Shown piece after piece: positions 1 to 7,438 of a stretch of DNA of 57,815 nt. The notes beneath the pieces were generated by a model that saw nothing but the letters and a program-made list of their open reading frames with translations, had not been told where the DNA came from and did no database searches. The translations under genes and the position numbers were made by a program. Every line of letters starts with the position of its first letter. The first letter of the stretch is position 1. Source of the stretch: Oscillospiraceae bacterium (GTDB lineage Bacteria > Bacillota > Clostridia > Oscillospirales > Oscillospiraceae); NCBI GenBank assembly GCA_017440925.1, contig JAFSAP010000045.1, forward strand, positions 1-57,815, in the 5' to 3' direction.

Positions 1-42
1 CACATCCGATTCCGTGGCAAAACGATAGTTTTCTTTTTCCAT
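1..42 (-). CDS. N-terminal fragment of an unidentified protein, cut by the window edge
   Basis: An ATG at 42 (reading leftward) opens a frame of 14 codons (MEKENYRFATESDV) that runs off the window. A GGAG about 12 nt upstream overlaps the stop codon of the nitroreductase gene, so the two are probably co-transcribed and translationally linked. The start resembles some GNAT acetyltransferases, but 14 residues are too few to assign a family. Confidence 0.45.
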   Translation of the reverse strand, partial: MEKENYRFATESDV

Positions 43-51
43 AATTTCAGA

Positions 52-546
52 TCACTCCACATAGTGGATCCGGCTTTCGTCAAACCGATCCTGCTGCTTT
101 CTTTCCTCGGCAGGATATCCATAAGGGAAGATGGCAAAGGCCCGCAAGGTCTCCGGCATATCCAGGATTTCCTCAACTGGCTTCATACGCTCTTCCCAAG
201 GGGCGATTCCCAGCCAAACACCGCCCAAACCCTGGGCATCTGTTTCCAGCCAGAGGTTTTCCATGGCGATGGAAAGGTCAATCTGTGCATAGTCCGGCAG
301 ACGGCAGTCTTTCCGATAAGCTGCCACGATGGCAACAGGGGCATTTTTCACCATGCCGGAATAAGGATGGATCTTGGAAAGCGCCAGCAGTTTTTCCTGA
401 TTGGTCACCACAAAGAACTCCCAGGGCTGCTGGTTTGCCGCGGAAGGTGCCTGCATAGCTGCCCGGAGGATGGCCAGGGTCTTTTCTTTTTCGACGGGTC
501 TATCCTGGTATTTGCGGATGCTGACTCTTGTAAAAATAGAATTCAT
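52..546 (-). CDS. Nitroreductase family FMN oxidoreductase
   Basis: 164 aa, the usual length of small nitroreductases, which bind FMN and reduce nitro or quinone compounds with NAD(P)H as cytosolic dimers. The N-terminal S-I-R-K-Y motif (FMN phosphate contact), the APSAANQQPWEF block near residue 37 and a glycine-rich GLGGVWLG segment near residue 107 are typical. I chose the second ATG (546) because AAAGGAG lies about 7 nt before it; the ATG at 552 is too close to the ribosome site. A leftward promoter with TAAAAT is visible upstream. The physiological substrate cannot be inferred. Confidence 0.88.
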   Translation of the reverse strand: MNSIFTRVSIRKYQDRPVEKEKTLAILRAAMQAPSAANQQPWEFFVVTNQEKLLALSKIHPYSGMVKNAPVAIVAAYRKDCRLPDYAQIDLSIAMENLWLETDAQGLGGVWLGIAPWEERMKPVEEILDMPETLRAFAIFPYGYPAEERKQQDRFDESRIHYVE

Positions 547-741
547 ATACATTCTCCTTTTCGCTTGTTGTTTTTATTTTAGCTTTGGGATCGTGAAAAG
601 CAAACAGAAATGTTAGCATCAGCAGACCGGAGAAATAGAGACATAGGAGCGCTGGACGACGGGAGTTTTTCTATGTCTAAGGCGGTAGCTTTTCTTAATT
701 GTCTGCGCTATAATGGTTTCAACGAAAAAGGAGGCTTCCTT

Positions 742-1446
742 ATGTTCCAGAACAAAGTTATCGTTATCACCGGCGGTGCGGGTGGTATCGGCAAGTGCAT
801 CGCAGAAGAATTTAAGAAGCAGGGCGCTCATGTGTGTGTCATTGACTGCGCAGAAGGGGACCACTATGTGGGCGACATTGCCGACAAGGCCACTTTGGAG
901 GACTTTGCCCGGACAGTCACCCAGAAATATGGCAAGGTGGATGTGCTGGTAAACAATGCGCCTCCCGGATTCCGGGGCATCGACGAATGCACCTATGAGC
1001 AGTTCCAGCGATCCATGGCGATTGGTGTCACCGCGCCGTTTTACTTAAGCAAGCTGTTTGCGCCCTACTTTGCGGAGGGGGCCAGCATTATCAACATTTC
1101 CTCCTCCCGGGACCGGATGAGCCAGCCTCAAAGTGAAAGCTACACCGCAGCCAAGGGCGGTATTTCCGCTCTGACGCACGCATTGGCGGTGAGCTTCGCT
1201 GGGAAAGTCCGGGTCAATTCCATCAGCCCCGGCTGGATTGACACCGCCTATACGGTCTATGATGGCCCCGATGCCATTCAGCAGCCTGTGGGCCGGGTGG
1301 GCAATCCCCTGGATATCGCCAATATGGTGCTGTTTTTGGCCTCGGACAAGGCGGGCTTCATCACCGGCGAGAACATTTGCATCGATGGCGGCCAGACAAG
1401 GCTGATGATCTATCACGGCGACCACGGTTGGACCTTGAATCCATAA
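742..1446 (+). CDS. Short-chain dehydrogenase/reductase (SDR)
   Basis: 234 aa classical SDR, an NAD(P)-dependent oxidoreductase. The Rossmann motif TGGAGGIG is at residues 10-17. The usual NNAG is altered to NNAPPG at 71-76. The catalytic set Ser121/122, Tyr134 and Lys138 (YTAAK) is present, and the C-terminal part has the SPG and IDGG blocks. The ATG at 742 follows AAAGGAGG by 8 nt; an upstream in-frame start lacks such a site. TATAAT at 709-714 is a likely -10. The NNAPPG change and the short, acidic cofactor loop are unusual, but activity seems intact. Substrate unknown. Confidence 0.88.
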   Translation: MFQNKVIVITGGAGGIGKCIAEEFKKQGAHVCVIDCAEGDHYVGDIADKATLEDFARTVTQKYGKVDVLVNNAPPGFRGIDECTYEQFQRSMAIGVTAPFYLSKLFAPYFAEGASIINISSSRDRMSQPQSESYTAAKGGISALTHALAVSFAGKVRVNSISPGWIDTAYTVYDGPDAIQQPVGRVGNPLDIANMVLFLASDKAGFITGENICIDGGQTRLMIYHGDHGWTLNP

Positions 1447-1613
1447 TGTCAAAAGTGGAAAGGAGCTTTGCCAGAGGAAGATCCTCATCGCGCCATTTGG
1501 AAAAGCCGATTCTGTCTGTTTTCGGGAAATAAGCTTATGTCGCTTTGCCTTTGCGCTTACTTCCGCAAGCCACATGCTTCGTGCCTCCAATGCCAGCAGG
1601 CTGTTCTGTAAGT

Positions 1614-2303
1614 TTATGGGATATTATCCTCAATAAAAGGTCTGAGGACAATGTCATGGACACAACCATCCTCGATTTCGATACAATTCTTGATCATCTT
1701 CGCCACGGTTTCCGGTCTTAAGTAGTTGGGATTTGCCTTTGCTCTGAAATTCGTATCCACACCACCGGGATATACGTTGCAGACGCCGATGTTGTCTGCT
1801 TTGGCTTCTTTGGTAAGGATCTTGCTGATCCCTTCCATTGCATCCTTGGTAGCGCTGTAACTTCCGGTCATAGGATTGTTAAAGAGACAGCAGCTGCTGA
1901 GGATGTTGACAAACAGACCACGTTTTCTTTCTGCCATCAGGGGATAAACTTCCTGGATCATTCCCAAGGAACTCACACAGTTCAATTCAAACATATACCG
2001 AAGATCATTCAGATTAATATCTGTGATCTTATCTTTCTTCGTGTTGGCTCCGGCATTGTTGACCAATACATCTACAGTGCCGAATTTCTGCTTCACGTGT
2101 TCGCAGAAGCTGTGACGCATATCTTCATCTGTAATATCGAAGCACTCTGTATAATAATGGCAATCGCCCAATTTCTGGATCAGCGGTGTCATCTTGTCTT
2201 CGCTTCTGCCGCAAAGGGCAAGGTTATATTCCCTGGATAAAAGAATTGCCAATGCTCTGCCGATTCCATCCGTTGCACCGGTAATGATCACTGTTTTCTT
2301 CAT
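1614..2303 (-). CDS. Short-chain dehydrogenase/reductase (SDR)
   Basis: 229 aa SDR with TGATDGIG at the N-terminus (residues 6-13), NNAGA near residue 87, a Ser in ILSSCC, and YSATK as the Tyr-x3-Lys catalytic pair near residue 149. The later YPGGVDT block is typical of the family. The ATG at 2303 is preferred over 2315 because AAGGTG lies about 9 nt before it. It converges on the SDR at 742 but the two are not close relatives. Likely a soluble NAD(P)-dependent oxidoreductase; substrate unknown. Confidence 0.88.
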   Translation of the reverse strand: MKKTVIITGATDGIGRALAILLSREYNLALCGRSEDKMTPLIQKLGDCHYYTECFDITDEDMRHSFCEHVKQKFGTVDVLVNNAGANTKKDKITDINLNDLRYMFELNCVSSLGMIQEVYPLMAERKRGLFVNILSSCCLFNNPMTGSYSATKDAMEGISKILTKEAKADNIGVCNVYPGGVDTNFRAKANPNYLRPETVAKMIKNCIEIEDGCVHDIVLRPFIEDNIP

Positions 2304-2380
2304 ATATGGATACACCTTACTTTCTCATGATTTTTCATTGTCTTATCGTTGTTTACCCGTAGCATCCTCTTTCGTGAGGT

Positions 2381-3151
2381 TCAGGTTTTTTTCCAGAGCC
2401 ACAGGGCATAGCCCCCGGAAACCACCATGATAAACACGCTGCTGCAAACCTGCACCAGATCGGTGGATGCCTGTCCGAAAACAACCGCAACGAAATTGCT
2501 GAAGGGCCCCTGTTCCAAGGCAAAAGTACTGCTGCCGTTGACAAACATGTGGCTTGCGATACAGGGCCAAAGGCTGCCGCCTTTGTATACGATAATCGTG
2601 TACAGAAAGCCAATCACGATGGCATAGCACACCTGAAGCAGCACACCTAGAGTGTCTGCCGTGTTGGCAAGATTTACGATATGTCCCACTCCAAAGGTGA
2701 TTGCTGAAACGATAATGGCGGAGCGCAGATTATCCTTTGCCAGGCAGCGGAACAGAAAGCCCCGGAAGATAATCTCTTCCACATAGCCTGCAACTGCCAG
2801 ATTCACCATCATAAGAAGCGCTACTGCCAAAGGTGCCGTCACGCCCAGACCGTTTATCAGATTGACGCAGGACATGATGACCAGCGGAAGAAAATACAGA
2901 AACTGCTTTCGGCTTCCCTTGAAACGGCACAGACCATATTTTTCAGAAAGACCATTTTGAATGATCCAAACCGTTGAAACCACCGCCAAAACGCAGATGC
3001 AGATGACCGGAACCAGAACCTGCGATGCGGTTTTGCTTGCAAGATCGTCAAATCCTCCGCAAAACTGCAGCGCGATATTCATCACAACCACATACAGGCC
3101 GATCCACACCAGTGAGAAGGTCAATTCGTTTTTTTCATAAAGCTTTTTCAC
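2381..3151 (-). CDS. CPBP family intramembrane glutamic endopeptidase
   Basis: 256 aa multi-span membrane protein of the CPBP (Abi) family, membrane proteases related to Rce1. The EEIIFRGF motif at residues 125-132 supplies the catalytic glutamates and arginine. Conserved histidines follow in FGVGHIVN and ASHMFVN. About seven or eight hydrophobic segments are visible. The start is a GTG at 3151, 8 nt after AAGGGGG; no ATG is better placed. It is divergent from the small basic protein gene at 3281. Roles in the family include bacteriocin immunity and peptide maturation; which applies here is unknown. Confidence 0.88.
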   Translation of the reverse strand: MKKLYEKNELTFSLVWIGLYVVVMNIALQFCGGFDDLASKTASQVLVPVICICVLAVVSTVWIIQNGLSEKYGLCRFKGSRKQFLYFLPLVIMSCVNLINGLGVTAPLAVALLMMVNLAVAGYVEEIIFRGFLFRCLAKDNLRSAIIVSAITFGVGHIVNLANTADTLGVLLQVCYAIVIGFLYTIIVYKGGSLWPCIASHMFVNGSSTFALEQGPFSNFVAVVFGQASTDLVQVCSSVFIMVVSGGYALWLWKKT

Positions 3152-3225
3152 AGTATGTTCCCCCTTGGACTTTATCGTTGCTTTCAGTATATCATACAGG
3201 TTGCTGATTTTACAATTCCTTTATG

Positions 3226-3251
3226 ATTCCCTTGGGGAAGCATGGTATACT
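3226..3251 (+). promoter_or_regulatory. -10 element and overlapping palindrome before the first small basic protein gene
   Basis: TATACT at 3246-3251 is a likely -10; TTATGA at 3221 is a weak -35 with a 19-nt gap. A palindrome TTCCC-TTG-GGGAA (3227-3239) lies between them and could bind a regulator. Confidence 0.4.
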
Positions 3252-3280
3252 ATTTACAGAAACTACGAGGAGGTAGCATT

Positions 3281-3508
3281 ATGGAAAAATTCATCCCCTA
3301 TGAGAAGCTTTCCAAGAAGGAAAAGCGCAAGCTGGACTTAGCCAAACGGCAGACCTGGGGCGAGCTGAATCCCGTTACCAGAAAACCTACAAACAGCAAA
3401 GCTTACAACAGAAAGAAATCACAGGCATGGAAGCGGGAACTACCGCCAAGTGCCTGTGATTTTTGTTGTTCTTCGGTTACGCCTTGTGCTATAATCACAA
3501 TATGCTAA
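3281..3508 (+). CDS. Small basic protein with terminator inside its frame; candidate alternative ribosome-rescue factor, copy 1
   Basis: The frame encodes 75 aa, but only residues 1-53 (ending WKRE) are conserved with the paralog at 9634 (42 of 53 identical by eye). This core is highly basic, with a KKEKRK stretch, a WGELNPVTR block, and SKAYNRKK near residues 39-46. A 12-bp perfect hairpin followed by T5GTTGTT (3416-3470) sits inside the frame from about codon 46, and the in-frame TAA comes only at 3506. Most transcripts should therefore end without a stop codon, giving a product of about 61 residues released by tmRNA or a rescue pathway. The ATG at 3281 follows GAGGAGG by about 8 nt. Known ArfA and BrfA genes have this layout; the functional assignment here is inference. 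Confidence 0.6.
   Translation: MEKFIPYEKLSKKEKRKLDLAKRQTWGELNPVTRKPTNSKAYNRKKSQAWKRELPPSACDFCCSSVTPCAIITIC
3416..3470 (+). terminator. Intrinsic terminator located within a coding frame
   Basis: The arms 3416-3427 and 3451-3462 pair perfectly over 12 bp. An inner GCGG/CCGC stem (3433-3436 with 3443-3446) lies in the loop, and TTTTTGTTGTT follows. The hairpin overlaps the WKRE codons of the small basic protein. Confidence 0.85.
3466..3495 (+). promoter_or_regulatory. Promoter of the MATE gene
   Basis: TTGTTC (3466-3471) and TATAAT (3490-3495) with an 18-nt spacer. The -35 lies in the T-tract of the preceding terminator, so transcription of the MATE gene restarts exactly where the upstream transcript ends. 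Confidence 0.6.
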
Positions 3509-3546
3509 AATTTTTAAAGAGCAATTCCGAAGGGCGTGAAGTTTCT

Positions 3547-4914
3547 ATGGGATCTGTGAATCCTTCTTCCGATAAAACCGTTGTCTTTGAACAGATGTCT
3601 GTCCCGTCAGCGCTGGCTAAAATGGCAGTTCCGACCATTGTCAGCCAGCTGATTACCCTTTTTTATAATATGGCAGATACATGGTTCATTGGACAGACAA
3701 ACAATCCATACATGGTTGCAGCATCCAGTCTTGTGCTGACGGTCTTTATGATGACCACAGCTTTGGCAAATCTCTTTGGTGTGGGCGGTGGTACCCTTGC
3801 GGTACGTTTGCTGGGCAGTCATCAGGAAGAGGAAGCACAAAAGGTAGCATCCTTGAGCCTTGTGATGGCGGCAGGTGCTGCGATTGTATTTTCGGCGTTG
3901 TGCCTGATCTTTATGGAACCGTTGCTGCTTCTTTTGGGTGCCAGTGACAATACTTTAGGATATGCGAAACAGTATCTTTCCCTCGTGGTGGTGATTGGTG
4001 CGCTGCCCACGGTACTCTCTGCAACCATGAGCTCCATGCTGCGAAATGTGGGGTATTCCCGGGAAGCGGCATTTGGTCTGGGCATGGGCGGCATTTTGAA
4101 TGTAGCGCTGGATCCTCTGCTGATGTTTGTGCTTATGCCTGACGGGTATCAGGTGGTGGGTGCGGCATTGGCAACCATGCTTTCCAACTGTGCAGCGCTG
4201 GTTTACTTTATCCGGATTTATCGTAAGGTGCAAACCCAATCCATTCTGGAAATTCCCAGAAAGATTCAAAAGATTCAGAAGGCATCCATGCAGTCTCTGT
4301 TAGGAGTGGGTGTGCCTGCTGCCATGAGCGTGCTGCTGTTTGATTTGACCAACATGGTCATTAACCGGTTGTCTGCTTCCTACGGTGATTTCCAGTTGGC
4401 AGCCATGGGCATTGTGTTAAAGGTGGAAAGGCTTCCTTTGAACATTGGTATTGGCATCTGCCTGGGTATGGTGCCCCTGGTAGCATATAACTATGCTGCA
4501 AAAAACAGGGCGCGGATGCAGAGTTTCTTTTCTGCTGCACGGCTGGTTGGTTTGTGTGTAGCAGCAGTCAGCGTGGTGCTGTATTACTTTGGTGCACCGT
4601 GGCTGATCCGTGCTTTTATTCAGGAACCTACGACTGCAGGTTATGGCATCCAATTTCTGCAGGCCCGCTGCTTTGCGACGCCATTTATGTTCCTGAGTTT
4701 CCATATGGTGCATTTCATGCAGGCGATTAACAGAGGAAAGATTTCTTTCGCTTTGGCAGTTATTCGTCAGCTGTGTTTGAATATTCCGATTCTTTTGCTG
4801 ATGAACGCAATTCTGGGGATAAGCGGTATCATTTGGACCCAGATGATCGCAGATATTCTCAATGTTATTGTATCCTACATCATATATTTCATGGTAATCA
4901 GGAAGATCCAGTAA
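3547..4914 (+). CDS. MATE family multidrug/Na+ antiporter
   Basis: 455 aa with about twelve hydrophobic segments, matching the MATE family (cation-coupled export of drugs or metabolites across the cytoplasmic membrane). The first helix block (PTIVSQLITLFYNMADTWFIG) is the family signature, and the two six-helix halves begin near residues 15 and 235. The ATG at 3547 is preceded by AAGGG about 12 nt upstream; an in-frame ATG at 3502 falls on the expected transcription start and is unlikely. It is a separate unit from the small gene before it. Substrate unknown. Confidence 0.9.
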   Translation: MGSVNPSSDKTVVFEQMSVPSALAKMAVPTIVSQLITLFYNMADTWFIGQTNNPYMVAASSLVLTVFMMTTALANLFGVGGGTLAVRLLGSHQEEEAQKVASLSLVMAAGAAIVFSALCLIFMEPLLLLLGASDNTLGYAKQYLSLVVVIGALPTVLSATMSSMLRNVGYSREAAFGLGMGGILNVALDPLLMFVLMPDGYQVVGAALATMLSNCAALVYFIRIYRKVQTQSILEIPRKIQKIQKASMQSLLGVGVPAAMSVLLFDLTNMVINRLSASYGDFQLAAMGIVLKVERLPLNIGIGICLGMVPLVAYNYAAKNRARMQSFFSAARLVGLCVAAVSVVLYYFGAPWLIRAFIQEPTTAGYGIQFLQARCFATPFMFLSFHMVHFMQAINRGKISFALAVIRQLCLNIPILLLMNAILGISGIIWTQMIADILNVIVSYIIYFMVIRKIQ

Positions 4915-4948
4915 TCAGTATATTGAACATTTTTATACCACAAGTTTA

Positions 4949-4977
4949 ATGACAAACCCATTTTTCTGTGCTATACT
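4949..4977 (+). promoter_or_regulatory. Promoter of a small-peptide transcript
   Basis: ATGACA (4949-4954), a 17-nt spacer and TATACT (4972-4977). No annotated-size gene follows directly; the transcript would cover the 38-codon frame at 5025 and stop at the terminator at 5182-5217. Confidence 0.65.
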
Positions 4978-5024
4978 GATTCCAGAAACCAAGAACAACT
5001 ACTTTACAGAAAGGAAAACACATC

Positions 5025-5141
5025 ATGATCAATCTGTTTTTTGCTTATGAATATGCGTGTGAAGCCGTCTTCTGCAGTGAAGAATACGGCTGTGCGAAGC
5101 ATGCTCATATCAAGATAAGCAAACAGTCAGGTTCGGATTGA
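5025..5141 (+). CDS. Candidate 38-aa peptide in its own transcription unit
   Basis: I do not recognise this peptide (MINLFFAYEYACEAVFC at its start; it has three cysteines and ends SKQSGSD). Support is contextual: a promoter at 4949-4977, AAAGGA about 9 nt before the ATG, and a strong terminator at 5182-5217 make a compact unit of about 230 nt. The message contains a hairpin (GCCGT, CTTC / GAAG, ACGGC) over codons 14-23, so the RNA itself could be the active product. No membrane segment or signal peptide is clear. Confidence 0.4.
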   Translation: MINLFFAYEYACEAVFCSEEYGCAKHAHIKISKQSGSD

Positions 5142-5181
5142 TGTGCTGAATTCTCTCGAATACCATCCTGTCTGAATTACG

Positions 5182-5217
5182 AAAGCCGCTTGTCTTGTGT
5201 GAGGCAAGCGGCTTTTT
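5182..5217 (+). terminator. Intrinsic terminator of the small-peptide unit
   Basis: AAAGCCGCTTG (5182-5192) pairs with CAAGCGGCTTT (5205-5215) over 11 bp and runs into TTTTT. Confidence 0.9.
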
Positions 5218-5259
5218 ACGTCCTTTGGGATTACAATTCAGGAAGAGGAGGTGTTTGAG

Positions 5260-5490
5260 TTGAACATTCCCACGATTGATCTGGCCCTGACCGGGGCCAA
5301 TATCGTGAATCTCCGGAAAGCTGCCGGACTATCCGTTCACGACCTGCAGATGGTTTTCGGTTTCAATTCTCCGCAGGCAATTTACAAATGGCAGAACGGG
5401 ACAGCACTCCCGACTGTTGATAATCTGATCGTTCTTGCGGCGCTGCTTCATGTCCGCATTGATGATATTCTGGTGACTACGGTCGTTTAA
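5260..5490 (+). CDS. Small helix-turn-helix protein
   Basis: 76 aa, XRE/Cro-like fold: IVNLRKAAGLSVHDLQMVFG is helix 1-2 and SPQAIYKWQNG is the recognition helix, followed by the LPTVDNLIVLAALL helix. The start is probably TTG at 5260, 8 nt after GAGGAGG; a GTG at 5251 abuts the ribosome site. The gene ends 24 nt before the tRNA-Glu pair with only a UUCG-capped hairpin between, so it may be co-transcribed with the tRNAs. It is a lone DNA-binding domain without a sensor part; its target is unknown. Confidence 0.75.
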   Translation: MNIPTIDLALTGANIVNLRKAAGLSVHDLQMVFGFNSPQAIYKWQNGTALPTVDNLIVLAALLHVRIDDILVTTVV

Positions 5491-5493
5491 CAA

Positions 5494-5509
5494 GGGGAGT
5501 TCGCTCCCC
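5494..5509 (+). promoter_or_regulatory. UUCG-capped hairpin between the HTH gene and tRNA-Glu
   Basis: GGGGAG (5494-5499), TTCG, CTCCCC (5504-5509): a very stable tetraloop hairpin with no T-tract. It is more likely a processing or mRNA-end protecting element than a terminator, lying 5 nt before the tRNA. Confidence 0.6.
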
Positions 5510-5514
5510 AATAT

Positions 5515-5590
5515 GGTCCGCTCGTCTAATTGGTCAGGACACAGCCCTTTCAAGGCTGTAACACCGGTTCAAGTCCGGTGCGGATCACCA
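5515..5590 (+). tRNA. tRNA-Glu (anticodon UUC)
   Basis: 76 nt with encoded CCA. The acceptor arm GGTCCGC pairs with GCGGATC (one G-U). The anticodon loop is C-T-TTC-A-A between CAGCC and GGCTG, and the T-arm GGTTCAAGTCC is standard. It reads GAA/GAG codons. Confidence 0.97.
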
Positions 5591-5593
5591 TAT

Positions 5594-5669
5594 GGTCCCT
5601 TCGTCTAGTTGGTCAGGACGCCAGCCTCTCAAGCTGGAAATACGGGTTCGAGTCCCGTAGGGATCACCA
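5594..5669 (+). tRNA. tRNA-Glu (anticodon CUC)
   Basis: 76 nt with encoded CCA, 3 nt after the first tRNA. The acceptor GGTCCCT pairs with AGGGATC. The anticodon loop is C-T-CTC-A-A between CCAGC and GCTGG. It is specialised for GAG and closely similar to its neighbour, suggesting an old tandem duplication. Confidence 0.97.
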
Positions 5670-5777
5670 TTGAACTTACATGGAAACTTACACGCATGCA
5701 AGTTTCGTGCAACAATAAGGAAATGATGGAACTCAACTTTGTGCTGAAGCAACCCTTGATTCGTTGTAGCACACCAT

Positions 5778-5800
5778 GCTCCGGAAAGGGGCGATTTTTT
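5778..5800 (+). terminator. Intrinsic terminator after the tRNA-Glu pair
   Basis: GCTCC (5778-5782) pairs with GGGGC (5788-5792), followed by GATTTTTT. The stem is short but the T-run is good. Confidence 0.65.
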
Positions 5801-5861
5801 ATTGCCTGCTGCGCTCTGCCATGATATAGTGAATGTATCCGAATCCGAAGGAGTATTGTCC

Positions 5862-6782
5862 ATGAAAAAATACCCAATCAGCCGCGAATTTTTTCCCTGG
5901 AATCTCTTTGCGCCGCCCATCAGCGAGAAGTTTCTGGCCATGTCCGTTCCCCATATGAAGACGCCGAAGTCCCTCTGGCGGGATAAGGAGCTGGATGTGG
6001 CAACCCATGAAATTGAAAGCTACGATGGTGGGAAGATCACCTGCTTTGTCCTGTCTCCCAAGAATCTTCCTGCCAAAGCACCCTGCCTGATTTATCTGCA
6101 CGGTGGCGGTTTTGTGCTGGAAGCTGCCGGGTATCACTACGGTAATGCCATGCGGTATGCCAAAGAAGTGGGCTGCAAAGTGGTGTTCCCCCTGTACCGT
6201 CTAGCGCCGCAGCATCCCTTTCCAGCCTTCTTTGAAGACTGCTACGCCGCATTTTGCTGGGCTTATGATCGTGCTGAAGCGCTGGGTATTGATGCACTGC
6301 ACATGGGAATCGGCGGTGACAGTGCAGGCTCCACTCTTGCGGTGGGCGTATGCCTGATGGCAAGGCAGCGCAGTCATCCGGTGAAATTCCGGTTCCAGAT
6401 GCTCCCGTACCCCTTCCTGGATGCCCGGAACGAAAGCCGGTCTGCCAAGCAATTCACTGATACACCCATGTGGAATTCCTCTTTGTCTGACCGGATCGGC
6501 CCCATGACCAAGGTGGATAAGAAGGATCCCAACTACGTCTGGTATTCTCCCGTGGAAGCAGACAGCTTTGAAGGTCTGCCCCCTGCCTACATCGAAACAG
6601 CGGAATTTGACTGCCTTCACGATGACGGTATCCTCTATGCCGAGCTTCTGCGCAACGCGGGCATCGATGTGACTCTGAATGAGACCAAGGGCACCATGCA
6701 TGGCTTTGATATCGCCACCAAAGCACCTACGACCCTGGCGGCTATGGAGCAGCGGATCGCTTTTATGAAGCGGATGATTTGA
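5862..6782 (+). CDS. Alpha/beta hydrolase fold-3 esterase (HSL family)
   Basis: 306 aa carboxylesterase-type hydrolase. The oxyanion-hole motif HGGGF is near residue 86, the nucleophile elbow GDSAGS near residue 157, and the C-terminal MHGF histidine near residue 281. The upstream acid is probably the Asp in ETAEFDCLHDDG. This order is the hormone-sensitive lipase family layout. The ATG at 5862 follows AAGGAG. No signal peptide, so it acts in the cytoplasm on small acyl esters. The methyltransferase gene starts 3 nt after its stop, suggesting an operon. Confidence 0.9.
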   Translation: MKKYPISREFFPWNLFAPPISEKFLAMSVPHMKTPKSLWRDKELDVATHEIESYDGGKITCFVLSPKNLPAKAPCLIYLHGGGFVLEAAGYHYGNAMRYAKEVGCKVVFPLYRLAPQHPFPAFFEDCYAAFCWAYDRAEALGIDALHMGIGGDSAGSTLAVGVCLMARQRSHPVKFRFQMLPYPFLDARNESRSAKQFTDTPMWNSSLSDRIGPMTKVDKKDPNYVWYSPVEADSFEGLPPAYIETAEFDCLHDDGILYAELLRNAGIDVTLNETKGTMHGFDIATKAPTTLAAMEQRIAFMKRMI

Positions 6783-6785
6783 ACT

Positions 6786-7388
6786 ATGACACATTATGAA
6801 AAGACATGGGACTTTTCTCTGCGGATTCAAACCTGCGGGCGGGATGAATTGGGTGCTGACGAATACCATCACCCCTACGAGCCGACACCGTACAGCGTAT
6901 TGGAGCGGTTGGCAGACAGCGGCTTGATTGGCAATGGCGATGTGGTTCTGGACTATGGCTGTGGAAAAGGCCGGACAGGCTTTTTCCTGTCCTACCGGAG
7001 GTCAGCAAAGACCATCGGCATCGAATATGACGAGCGAATCTACGGGAGTGCATTGGAAAATCAGAAAACCGCCAGAACAAAAGTTGATTTCGTACTGACC
7101 AGAGCGGAAGAATACGAGGTGCCGCCAGAGGTAAATCGCTGCTACTTCTTCAATCCCTTTTCCGTGGAGATTCTCCAAAAGGTCATGGCAAGGATTTTGG
7201 AATCCTGGTATGACTGTCCACGGGAAGTGTTTCTGCTTTTCTATTACCCTGCAGATGAGTATATTTCTTATTTAATGACCGTGGATGCGCTGGAGTTTTA
7301 TGATGAAATCGAATGCGATGACCTGTTTGCAGGAAACGACCCACGGGAGCGGATCCTGATTTTCCAGTTGCCGGATTATGAAGTTTAG
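6786..7388 (+). CDS. Class I SAM-dependent methyltransferase
   Basis: 200 aa. The SAM-binding motif I is VVLDYGCGKGR near residues 51-61, followed by the acidic GIEYDE segment near residue 80 (motif II). FFNPFSVEIL resembles motif IV. No fused substrate domain is present, so the substrate is unknown. It begins 3 nt after the esterase stop with no clear ribosome site of its own and probably depends on translational coupling. Confidence 0.85.
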   Translation: MTHYEKTWDFSLRIQTCGRDELGADEYHHPYEPTPYSVLERLADSGLIGNGDVVLDYGCGKGRTGFFLSYRRSAKTIGIEYDERIYGSALENQKTARTKVDFVLTRAEEYEVPPEVNRCYFFNPFSVEILQKVMARILESWYDCPREVFLLFYYPADEYISYLMTVDALEFYDEIECDDLFAGNDPRERILIFQLPDYEV

Positions 7389-7438
7389 TGAGAACAAAAG
7401 TAAAACAAGCAGACCTGCTTGAATTTGGTGAAGTGAGA

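Noticed and set aside
1447..1613. Short spacer between the two convergent SDR genes
   Set aside because: I looked for a small gene or terminator and found neither a convincing frame with a ribosome site nor a strong hairpin.
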